Shown one piece after another: positions 1 through 6,777 of a stretch of 7,314 bases of DNA. The position numbers and the translations under genes are program-made. This stretch comes from an uncultured Chryseolinea sp. (GTDB lineage Bacteria > Bacteroidota > Bacteroidia > Cytophagales > Cyclobacteriaceae). Each line of letters opens with the position of its first letter. Position 1 is the stretch's first letter. The notes below the pieces were generated by a model that saw only the letters and a list, made by a program, of their open reading frames with translations, was not told the origin of the DNA and made no database searches. The stretch is from positions 1 to 7,314 of the forward strand of contig CAMLER010000246.1 in the NCBI GenBank assembly GCA_946478915.1, in the 5' to 3' direction.

Positions 1-1800
1 ATTACCTATACCGTTAACGCTTCGCCTGTCTTCACTTCGGCAGCAACAAACACCACTGCCTGTCTGGCCAACGATGGAAGTATCGATGTAAATATTACAG
101 GCCCTGCCAATGCATTGTTCTCCTATTTTATTACCGGACCAACAGCAGTGCCATCGGGTACTAATCAATCCACGGGCCCCATACCAACTGCAACAGGACT
201 TGCCGCTGGTACGTATGGCATTACCGTTGCAGATCAGGTGTCTGGATGCGCGACGACGGATACTGAAATTATAAATGACAACGCATTCGACATTACTTCT
301 GTAGCGCGGCAAACGACCTGCGATCCTTTGGTACTAAGGGTTACTCACACGGCAGTAGTTGCGCCGATGACCTATCGGGTAATAAACTCAGCGACGGCCC
401 AGGTGGTAGCCTCGGGTAATGCCACCGCTGGTTCATTTGATGTAACTCCGGGTGTCCCCAGTGGAAGTTATATCGTAGAGCTTACCGCCGGAGGATGTGT
501 CTTCTCCTCCCCTGCGCAAAATTTTGCACAAGACGCACCAGTGGCAATAACTTTCAATACCAATGACATCTGCAATGGAAATATAACAGCAATCGGTAAT
601 CCGGCTGCGACAACCTTTAACTGGACGGCTTCCGAAGCCGGAAGTCTGGTAACACCGGGCTCCACGTCAGGCACAGTGGCTGTCAATGAAGGTGAATGGC
701 TCATCAGAGTTACCGCGGATGACGGCCCAGGAGGAGCTTGTCCGGGTACTGATTCCACAACTGTTACGGTAGACAACTACACGCCGGCATTTACACAAAG
801 CGATGCATGTCAGGACATGGTGACGTTAACTGCTACACCTGGCGGCGCTTATACCTACCGTTGGTTCAGAAATGGAACACTTGTTCCCGGTGGCCGAGTT
901 ATTACCGAAACCAGCGACAACAATACATATTTTGTTCAGGTAGTAAGCGCTGCCAACGGATGCGTGAAAGCTTCCCCCTCCGCTGCAGTCCAGGTTGACG
1001 GCGAACTGACCGTGACGCTCGCTACTACGACCCCTTGTGAAGGATCTCCGTTTACGTTGACGGCGACACCGAACCGATCTTCTTCATTCCAATGGGCGCT
1101 AGATGGCGGTGTTATTTCCAATGAAATCGGTCCCACGCTGGAAGACGATCGTGCGGGTACTTATACCGTTACTGCTGCATCCGCCACCTGTACTGCAACC
1201 GCTGATATCGATATTGAGTTAGCGCCTGCTACCGCGGGTTTATTAAGAGATGAAGCCTTTATTTGCCCTGATCCGGCAAACCCTGATGTTTCGACACGAT
1301 CAGTAACCTTAGACCCGGGTGATTTTGTCAGCTACACCTGGTTCCAGGATGGCGTACCTCTTAACGTGCCTGATCCGGCGCGTACATATACAGCAACTGA
1401 ACCCGGCATCTTCTCGGTTTCACTGATCAATACTTTTGGATGCCCCAGCACTGACAAAACCGAAGTGATCGAAGAATGCGAGCCTGTTATTGTCGGACCA
1501 AATGCATTCCGCCCGACCAGCTCGGTTGCCGGAAGTGGCGGTGACATGGTTAACCAGTCATTTAAACTCTTTACCTTTTTCATAGACGATGAAGATTTCC
1601 AAATCTTTATCTTTAACCGTTGGGGTGAAATGATCTTTCAATCTGGGGAAAGAAATTTTAGGTGGAATGGTGGATACAACAACAACCTTGGAGAGCTTTC
1701 ACCGGCTGGCACCTACTCCTACGTTGTCCGATATAAGAGTTCTTATCGACCGGAGGAAGGGATTCAGGAAAAGAGAGGCGGAGTTGTTTTGTTGAGGTGA
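1..1800 (+). CDS. Large secreted/surface protein with SprB-like repeat, Ig/PKD-like modules and type IX (type B) C-terminal sorting domain; 5' end outside window
   Basis: The reading frame is open from the first base, so this is the last 599 residues of a longer protein; TTG at 115 is not a credible start because coding continues upstream of it. Visible residues 20-85 resemble an SprB-type adhesin repeat (ACLANDGS, then GLAAGTYGITVAD and a closing Cys). Further beta-sandwich modules of Ig/PKD-like character follow, each with TYTV/YFVQV-type strands and paired cysteines: about 270-321 (C270, C321), 346-397 (C346, C397) and 432-481. Residues from about 500 to 599 form the gliding-motility-associated type B C-terminal domain: PNAF start, FIFNRWGEMIF core, WNGGYNN, GTYSYVVRY, and a GGVVLLR end right before the stop. 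In known proteins this domain sends cargo through the type IX system to the outside or cell surface. The ligand is unknown; adhesion is an inference from the repeats. The segment after PNAFRP lacks the usual NGDGxND stretch. Confidence 0.9.
   Translation: MTYTVNASPVFTSAATNTTACLANDGSIDVNITGPANALFSYFITGPTAVPSGTNQSTGPIPTATGLAAGTYGITVADQVSGCATTDTEIINDNAFDITSVARQTTCDPLVLRVTHTAVVAPMTYRVINSATAQVVASGNATAGSFDVTPGVPSGSYIVELTAGGCVFSSPAQNFAQDAPVAITFNTNDICNGNITAIGNPAATTFNWTASEAGSLVTPGSTSGTVAVNEGEWLIRVTADDGPGGACPGTDSTTVTVDNYTPAFTQSDACQDMVTLTATPGGAYTYRWFRNGTLVPGGRVITETSDNNTYFVQVVSAANGCVKASPSAAVQVDGELTVTLATTTPCEGSPFTLTATPNRSSSFQWALDGGVISNEIGPTLEDDRAGTYTVTAASATCTATADIDIELAPATAGLLRDEAFICPDPANPDVSTRSVTLDPGDFVSYTWFQDGVPLNVPDPARTYTATEPGIFSVSLINTFGCPSTDKTEVIEECEPVIVGPNAFRPTSSVAGSGGDMVNQSFKLFTFFIDDEDFQIFIFNRWGEMIFQSGERNFRWNGGYNNNLGELSPAGTYSYVVRYKSSYRPEEGIQEKRGGVVLLR
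1498..1797 (+). other. Type B (CHU/gliding-motility) C-terminal sorting domain
   Basis: This is the last 100 residues of the surface protein. Recognisable elements in order are PNAF at the start, the aromatic/hydrophobic FQIFIFNRWGEMIF core, a WNGGYNNN turn, the GTYSYVVRY strand and the terminal GGVVLLR. In Bacteroidota, domains of this kind are type IX secretion signals that, unlike type A domains, are often handled with a PorP/SprF-like partner protein. No PorP/SprF-like gene lies in the window, although such partners often sit next to large type B cargo genes. The variant PTSSVAGSGGDMVNQ replaces the common calcium-site-like PNGDGxND stretch. Confidence 0.85.
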
Positions 1801-1803
1801 GGG

Positions 1804-1847
1804 GATTCTAAGATTGGAAAATTAGAAGATTAGAAGATTGGAAGATT
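1804..1847 (+). repeat. 8-bp tandem repeat, consensus GATTRGAA, about 5.5 copies
   Basis: Reading in 8-base steps gives GATTCTAA (1804-1811), GATTGGAA (1812-1819), AATTAGAA (1820-1827), GATTAGAA (1828-1835), GATTGGAA (1836-1843) and a partial GATT (1844-1847). The array fills nearly the whole 47-bp gap between the stop of the surface-protein gene and the next ATG, which follows it directly. It therefore occupies the leader and ribosome-binding position of the small downstream gene. The unit length is not a multiple of three, but the array lies outside both reading frames. Confidence 0.85.
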
Positions 1848-2195
1848 ATGAACATATATAGCAGGGTATCAGTCGTTTTTTCTCTTTTCATCATTGTCTC
1901 AAGCTTTCAGCTTATCAAAACCACGTTGAACCTGACGGTGAGGGACGAGGTCGGCAATACGGTTGAGGGGGCGACGGTTCAATTATTTGAAACTGAGGAA
2001 GACTATGTTGCCGAAAAAAATGTTGCCGTTGAGGGTGTGACTGACGCGAAGGGTGTTCTGAAATTAAAAGACCTTAAGGCGATGTCTTACTTCGTCATTG
2101 TCCGGAAGGATGATAAGGACAACTCCGGAGGAGGCGAGCGCACAGGGAAGCTTGAGGAGAAGAGAATTAATAAGGTGACGGTGGTTATACAGTGA
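1848..2195 (+). CDS. Small exported protein with a carboxypeptidase-regulatory-like (prealbumin-like) beta-sandwich domain
   Basis: The 115-residue product starts with a short basic segment and a hydrophobic stretch (residues 7-23, VSVVFSLFIIVSSFQLI) typical of a signal peptide or N-terminal anchor, though no clean AxA cleavage site is visible. Residues 26-115 look like one carboxypeptidase regulatory-like/CNA-B-type fold: LNLTVRDEVGNTVEGATVQLF, a VTDAKGVLKLKDL turn-and-strand pair, YFVIVRK, and a final VTVVIQ strand. Such domains are non-catalytic and are often found in Bacteroidota envelope proteins; the role here is unknown. Residues 87-106 are unusually charged and Gly-rich (DDKDNSGGG, then KLEEKR). 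It follows the surface-protein gene by 47 bp on the same strand, so co-transcription is possible. No Shine-Dalgarno site is visible: the start is preceded directly by the GATTRGAA repeat. ATG 1848 is chosen because it gives the export signal. Confidence 0.8.
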   Translation: MNIYSRVSVVFSLFIIVSSFQLIKTTLNLTVRDEVGNTVEGATVQLFETEEDYVAEKNVAVEGVTDAKGVLKLKDLKAMSYFVIVRKDDKDNSGGGERTGKLEEKRINKVTVVIQ

Positions 2196-2206
2196 GGTGG
2201 TTGATT

Positions 2207-2235
2207 GGGGATAAGGAGGGTATAAGGGTATAAGG
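2207..2235 (+). repeat. Short tandem repeat, unit GGGTATAA
   Basis: Two perfect adjacent copies of GGGTATAA lie at 2218-2225 and 2226-2233, followed by GG. A diverged copy, GGGGATAA, lies at 2207-2214 and is separated by the three bases GGA. The repeat sits in the 77-bp gap between two convergent genes, just after the stop of the small secreted gene. It has the same 8-bp period and the same purine-rich strand as the array at 1804-1847, but a different unit. It does not form an obvious hairpin. Confidence 0.65.
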
Positions 2236-2272
2236 ACACGTTCTGGATATAGCAAAGCAGTTTAAGATTCTC

Positions 2273-5200
2273 TTACAGGCCGGCTGGCAAACGTGCCAAC
2301 TCCCTGAACCTGCACAACGCATTGGCCCAGCGCATTTGATCAATGGTTCGACATTCCGGCTCGAATATCAACGGCGACGCAACCAATATACAAATACATT
2401 TTGCACGGCTGGTCGCTACATTTAACCGATTAGGACTATATAGAAATCCCATGCCCCGCGGCGCATCTTCTGCCGTAGAACATGTCATCGAATAAATCAC
2501 TATAGGCGCTTCCTGACCCTGAAATTTGTCAACGGTACCAATTTCAACACCAGGCAACCTTTCGCGCAGTGCGCTTACCTGGGCATTAAAGGGAGCAACA
2601 ATTAAAATATCGGACTTTGCTAGGCGACGGGATTCACCATCAGGATTCGTATAATTACCAGCTGCAGTCAGTTTCTCAACAATCGAAAAAATCACATCAA
2701 CTTCTTCGAGCGACTTGTTTTGATTACCCTTATGTACGACTGGAACATAGAAAAGACCCGCTCCGTCAAACGGTGTACCACCATCGACCTTTTGTCTTTC
2801 CAGTCCTGGTAGGGAGCTCAACTTCCCTTCATAGAAAATTTCTGAAGTAAATCGGGAAACTTCTGGATGCAACCTTCTTGTAACATCCAGGAATAGACCT
2901 TTTCCCTCGGGCATGGTAAGGTGACCCTCCAGAATATAACTCAATGCGGCGACGTCACTGCCCTCCGGATGGGCACCTTTTTGTGGCTGCTCCAACTGCT
3001 GCGGATCTCCCAGGAGAATCAAGTTCTTCGCAGCGCGCGAAGCTGCCAACACCTGCGATAATGACATCTGTCCGGCTTCATCAACGAATAAATAGTCCAG
3101 GCTTTCGCGAGAGTTGTCTTCCGCCCATAGCCAGGCCGTTCCGCATACGATCTTTCCGTCAGCCAGGGCCTGAAGCGCTTTCTCCGATTTGTCCACTTCC
3201 ACAATTCCATCCGGCAGCTCGTCACTTTTGTCATTAACCTTGTGAACAAATTTTACCTCCGCACCTTTTTCTGCGCCGAGCCTGATCGTTGCTTTTGCGA
3301 GATTCGAGATTACCTTGTGGCTCACTGCCGTGATGCCGATCTTCTTCCCCGCCTTGGCCAATTCCAGGATCATGCTGGCACCTGTAAATGTTTTGCCAGC
3401 GCCGGGAGGCCCCTGGATAGCGAGATAGCTGCGATCCAGATTGATCGATACCCTTATAGCAGCGTCAACAATATGTTCGTCCGGAAGGCGATAAACTCCA
3501 TTACTGCCGTCTTGCATTCTTGGCAATCGACGCATCAACAAATCTTTCGAAGCATGATAAGGCCATATTCGACCCAATCCATCTTCATCGATAACTGTCG
3601 CAAGATCCATAAGCGAAGTTTCCAATGACCCGGGACGAACTACATCACACACATGCACCGCGACGGGATGGCTGCTTGTGCTCTTTTCGTTTTTCTTGAT
3701 ATCAATAGTATAATTCTCCAGGGATATGGCTTTAACGGAACCGATGGTTTCCCCTTTAACCTCTACCAGTACATCATCTTCGTCTACACTTAATTCCTGA
3801 GGAGGAAACGTATAGCGATGCGTTGGATTTCTTTCACGTTTTCCTTTCGGAAGTTCCGCCAGAAATTTCAGTCCATAAATTGCCTTTCGTTCATCCAAAA
3901 GATCTTCATGCTCAAGCTCATGAACCCTGAAATAATCCCACCACGCACTTTTGTCCTCCCTTCTGAAGTAATCTAACTGATGGGCTAAAAGCCACTTGGC
4001 TTCATGGTCGTCTGTCCACATGGACCGGTCTTCCGGAAGTTTTGACGTTAATGCGGTGTATAGCGCAGCGGATCTTTTGTCGAGATTTTGAACGTCTTCG
4101 CTAGCTTCACCAAATTCAAGCAGCGGCCGCTGAAAGTTTTTCCCACCGGAGATAAGGTCATTTCGGAGAGTTTCCAGCCACCGGTGCAATGCTTCAGTAG
4201 CCAGGCAATCATCCTCATTGTATTCTTCAACCGCCTTTAACGTCTCGGGTGACAAAGATTCAAATTCATGAACCTCGAGAGCAATTTCGACGCGTTTCCT
4301 GGCGCTGCTGGCATCGTGTAAATCAACTTTACGAACATACTTTGTAAACCTTTCAAGCTCTTTCAGCGAGTAGGTCTCGACGCTTGCTAAAAGACTTTCC
4401 TTGAATACGGCGTGTAAGTCAATGAACCGTTTGGCCCGAAGCAAGTCATCTACCTCTTTTTCAAAAATGGCATGAACTCTTGCCAATCGTTTCAATGCAG
4501 TTGGTTCATAAGGTGCGAAGTGATAGATATACATTCGCGGATTCCTTTTCCACCTGTCGACAATGAAACGCATAAATTCCTGAAAAGCGTTTCGCTCTTC
4601 ACTATGAGTCGATGACCATTGTTTCTGGTAGACTAATGATCCGCCGTCTGAATACGCATAGCCCAACAGGTATTCAAGGCCGCCATTTTCGTAGAAAGCA
4701 TCTCCTTCTATGTCGAAGTAAACATCGCCTGCGTCAGGTTCTGGCAGGCGGTTAATTCCACGTCCCGGTTCTTCCATTAATACATCGTATAACAGCCGCT
4801 CTTCAATCCTACCCCGCAATTGAATTCTTGCCTGCGACTGTTTTCGCTGGAGCGTCTCTATGTTTCCTCGGTCTGGCCTCAGCAAGGTTTCCGTTTTGGC
4901 AAATTGTTCGAGCGTCGCTATGTTTTGTTTTTGTAACTCTACAATGTGAAGCGATCGCATGCCCGCAACCAAAGACAATGCATCATCTTCATGTCTTTTT
5001 CTATCGCATACCTGCCACCATGCACAGATATTGCAGTGTTCAACACTGTCGGGATACGTTTCAACATTGCCCCTTAAAATTACTTGCTCAAAATTTTGCT
5101 TAGCCATCCTGTAATAAGCCTGAAAGTCAGCAAACCGGTATGATTCAACAGGAAAATTTTCACCTGGCTTAACCACATACATTTTTTCTGGAATGCTTCC

Positions 5201-5662
5201 CTGAACGTCTGCCAGCAGTTCCGAATACAGACAAAGTTGAAGAATAGTTGCTGCCCTTGTGTCTTGCGCCAGTTTCGTGTCCTGAACTTCGTATGACCAT
5301 TCTCCAAAAGCGCTGGTGCCCGGCACTTTCAAGAGTATATCTGAATAGCCTAGCCACACTCCTTTATCAAGTCTTGCCTGAACGATGACGTCCGCGCCGT
5401 CTTTCATGGCCCGAATTGTAGCGTCTTGCGACTGGCCACGGAGATTGGTAATGACAAGACCTTTACTTTGCAGATACCTGACATAGGCTGCCTCGTGTTC
5501 CTGTCCACGTTTAATGAGGATCTCTATCGAGGGATCATACCAGGTCGGTTTCCCAATTTCCCTGAGCGCAACTCGACGATTGAGCTGAGTAAGATGTTGG
5601 CAAGCCAGGTGGTTGGATAAATCTGTGGCCGACAAATAAAAATCTCCAGAAACGTGCTTCAT
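2273..5662 (-). CDS. RecB-like Fe-S nuclease / RNase H-like exonuclease / superfamily 1 helicase fusion (TM0106-type)
   Basis: The 1129-residue protein has three enzymatic parts. Residues 1-220 are a PD-(D/E)xK nuclease of the RecB/Cas4/Dna2 kind: GYSD (D108), DTK (D128, K130) and QLCLY (Q142, Y146), with four cysteines (C21, C210, C213, C219; pattern C-n-CxxC-x5-C) placed as in AddB/Cas4 iron-sulfur nucleases. Residues 312-500 carry RNase H-like exonuclease motifs of the YprB kind: FDIEGD (D317, E319), HFAPYE (E386) and YNEDD (Y481, D484, D485). Residues 740-1100 are a DNA2/UPF1-type superfamily 1 helicase: Walker A GPPGAGKT (751-758), DEAGQ (861-865), GDPQQL (885-890), TVDKFQGQE (1043-1051) and NVATSRA (1081-1087). 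All main motifs look intact. The order matches TM0106-type RecB-like nucleases fused to helicases; the expected activity is ATP-driven unwinding with strand degradation, for repair or for defence against foreign DNA, which the sequence cannot decide. The gene stands alone, convergent with the small secreted gene and divergent from the chitinase gene. ATG 5662 is chosen because it precedes C21; the next Met is residue 86. Confidence 0.92.
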   Translation of the reverse strand: MKHVSGDFYLSATDLSNHLACQHLTQLNRRVALREIGKPTWYDPSIEILIKRGQEHEAAYVRYLQSKGLVITNLRGQSQDATIRAMKDGADVIVQARLDKGVWLGYSDILLKVPGTSAFGEWSYEVQDTKLAQDTRAATILQLCLYSELLADVQGSIPEKMYVVKPGENFPVESYRFADFQAYYRMAKQNFEQVILRGNVETYPDSVEHCNICAWWQVCDRKRHEDDALSLVAGMRSLHIVELQKQNIATLEQFAKTETLLRPDRGNIETLQRKQSQARIQLRGRIEERLLYDVLMEEPGRGINRLPEPDAGDVYFDIEGDAFYENGGLEYLLGYAYSDGGSLVYQKQWSSTHSEERNAFQEFMRFIVDRWKRNPRMYIYHFAPYEPTALKRLARVHAIFEKEVDDLLRAKRFIDLHAVFKESLLASVETYSLKELERFTKYVRKVDLHDASSARKRVEIALEVHEFESLSPETLKAVEEYNEDDCLATEALHRWLETLRNDLISGGKNFQRPLLEFGEASEDVQNLDKRSAALYTALTSKLPEDRSMWTDDHEAKWLLAHQLDYFRREDKSAWWDYFRVHELEHEDLLDERKAIYGLKFLAELPKGKRERNPTHRYTFPPQELSVDEDDVLVEVKGETIGSVKAISLENYTIDIKKNEKSTSSHPVAVHVCDVVRPGSLETSLMDLATVIDEDGLGRIWPYHASKDLLMRRLPRMQDGSNGVYRLPDEHIVDAAIRVSINLDRSYLAIQGPPGAGKTFTGASMILELAKAGKKIGITAVSHKVISNLAKATIRLGAEKGAEVKFVHKVNDKSDELPDGIVEVDKSEKALQALADGKIVCGTAWLWAEDNSRESLDYLFVDEAGQMSLSQVLAASRAAKNLILLGDPQQLEQPQKGAHPEGSDVAALSYILEGHLTMPEGKGLFLDVTRRLHPEVSRFTSEIFYEGKLSSLPGLERQKVDGGTPFDGAGLFYVPVVHKGNQNKSLEEVDVIFSIVEKLTAAGNYTNPDGESRRLAKSDILIVAPFNAQVSALRERLPGVEIGTVDKFQGQEAPIVIYSMTCSTAEDAPRGMGFLYSPNRLNVATSRAKCICILVASPLIFEPECRTIDQMRWANALCRFRELARLPAGL

Positions 5663-5667
5663 AAGGA

Positions 5668-5675
5668 CAAAACTA
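5668..5675 (-). promoter_or_regulatory. Candidate Bacteroidota -7 element (TAGTTTTG) for the nuclease-helicase gene
   Basis: On the minus strand the octamer TAGTTTTG matches the Bacteroidota sigma-A -7 consensus TAnnTTTG and ends five bases before the ATG. If used, it would give a leaderless or nearly leaderless transcript, which fits the lack of a Shine-Dalgarno site. No convincing TTTG-like -33 element lies about 19 bases upstream, so this rests on one short match in AT-rich DNA. Confidence 0.25.
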
Positions 5676-5742
5676 TAAAAGTTGGACAGCGTGCGTGTGC
5701 TTGTATAAAATTACCTTTCGTGTAATCTCCCGTCATCAAAGG

Positions 5743-5772
5743 ATTGGAAAAATAAAATTTAAAGTAACTTTT
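5743..5772 (+). promoter_or_regulatory. Candidate promoter for the chitinase/quinoprotein genes
   Basis: ATTG at 5743-5746 and TAACTTTT at 5765-5772 approximate the Bacteroidota -33 (TTTG) and -7 (TAnnTTTG) elements, with an 18-base spacer. Transcription would start shortly before the ATG at 5794, leaving a very short leader. Both elements deviate from consensus by one base, so the call is tentative. Confidence 0.3.
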
Positions 5773-5793
5773 AATCAGCAAACACTTCCACTG

Positions 5794-6756
5794 ATGAGAA
5801 ATTCAATTTTACTATTGTTCGCATTAATTGCCACAACAACTATAGCTCAACAAAAAAGAAAGACCAATGATTTCATGGTGATAGGTTATCTGCAGGGTCG
5901 AAATGTTGACACCACCGCCATACCTTTTAACCGGCTCACCCATATCAACTTTTCTTTTGCAATACCTGCAAAAAATGGTGGTGGTCTTGATGCGCTGCGA
6001 AACTGGGACAAACTTATTGCTCTTGTAAAAAAAGCACACAGACATAATGTAAAAGTCTTTATATCAGTTGGCGGCTGGAGCATTGGCGACGCTCCGGGTG
6101 ATGATAGTCGCTTTCACCGCATGGCCGAAACGCAGGAGGAGCGCGACTATTTCGTTCAGAACCTAATGGAGCTTGTCCGGCGTTATAATCTTGATGGTGT
6201 CGATATGGATTGGGAATACCCTGATATAGAAAACCGGTCCGCTGAAGATTATGTGTTATTGATGAAACAACTCGCCGACTCGCTGCACGCAGTGAATAAA
6301 AAACTTACGGCCGCAGTTGTTCACTATGGCAACCAGGGTGAAGGGACAAAAAAAGAAATTTTCGCTATTGTCGACTGGCTCAATCTTATGACGTATGACG
6401 ATGATAAGGGACAGCCGATTCCCCATTCGCCGTACAGCCTAGTAGAGAAATCGGTGAATTATTGGGTGAAGCAACGTGGATTACCACCCGAAAAGGCCGT
6501 GCTCGGTCTCCCTTTTTATGGCAAGCCACGCGGAAAACTCACACACTATAAAGACCTGGTGAATGCTGGTGCTGATCCCTATGGTGACACTTTCGATTCA
6601 GTATACTACAATGGTATCAATACCATCAAGCAGAAAACACAATTTGCCGTCAAGGAAAAATTAGCAGGTGTTATGATATGGGAAATTTCACAGGACCTCA
6701 ATGACGACCGCTCTTTGCTAAGAGCAATAAATCAAGCTGCAGGAAAAGAGCGATAG
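5794..6756 (+). CDS. Exported glycoside hydrolase family 18 (chitinase-like)
   Basis: The 320-residue product starts with a signal peptide (MRNSILLLFALIATTTIA, likely cut after A18). The frame is open back to a GTG at 5695, but the extra 33 residues are basic and unlike the family, so ATG 5794 is preferred. The GH18 barrel is complete: GYLQG (31-35), LTHINFSF (48-55), SVGGW (91-95), the catalytic DGVDMDWE (134-141, with E141 as the acid/base and D139 assisting), the MTYDD strand (199-203), GLPFYG (238-243) and the final MIWEIS strand (294-299). Family members cut beta-1,4-N-acetylglucosamine polymers such as chitin; some are endoglucosaminidases or act on peptidoglycan, so the exact substrate is not fixed. 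There is no carbohydrate-binding module and no type IX sorting domain, so a periplasmic location is more likely than secretion. It is divergent from the nuclease-helicase gene and 21 bp upstream of the quinoprotein gene. Confidence 0.9.
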   Translation: MRNSILLLFALIATTTIAQQKRKTNDFMVIGYLQGRNVDTTAIPFNRLTHINFSFAIPAKNGGGLDALRNWDKLIALVKKAHRHNVKVFISVGGWSIGDAPGDDSRFHRMAETQEERDYFVQNLMELVRRYNLDGVDMDWEYPDIENRSAEDYVLLMKQLADSLHAVNKKLTAAVVHYGNQGEGTKKEIFAIVDWLNLMTYDDDKGQPIPHSPYSLVEKSVNYWVKQRGLPPEKAVLGLPFYGKPRGKLTHYKDLVNAGADPYGDTFDSVYYNGINTIKQKTQFAVKEKLAGVMIWEISQDLNDDRSLLRAINQAAGKER

Positions 6757-6777
6757 CAAGTGAAATTTTTTCAACTG

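Noticed and set aside
2263..2275. Inverted repeat TAAGA-TTC-TCTTA between the convergent genes
   Set aside because: A 5-bp AT-rich stem with a 3-base loop that overlaps the nuclease stop codon is too weak to call a terminator.
2285..2298. Inverted repeat TGGCA-AACG-TGCCA as a possible terminator
   Set aside because: The stem is only 5 bp, it lies inside the coding end of the nuclease-helicase gene, and no T-run follows it on either strand.
3242..3628. 128-codon open frame on the plus strand opposite the nuclease-helicase gene
   Set aside because: It lies wholly antisense to a region with clear helicase motifs; its translation has no recognisable domain and looks like a frame shadow.
2273..5662. 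Interpretation of the nuclease-helicase gene as part of a CRISPR-Cas or named phage-defence operon
   Set aside because: The nuclease part is Cas4-like only in its general fold and cysteines. No CRISPR repeats, cas genes, methylase or other defence partner are present on either side within the window.
5695..5793. N-terminal extension of the chitinase from GTG 5695
   Set aside because: The extra 33 residues are basic and would put the clear signal peptide inside the protein; ATG 5794 gives a normal exported GH18 enzyme.
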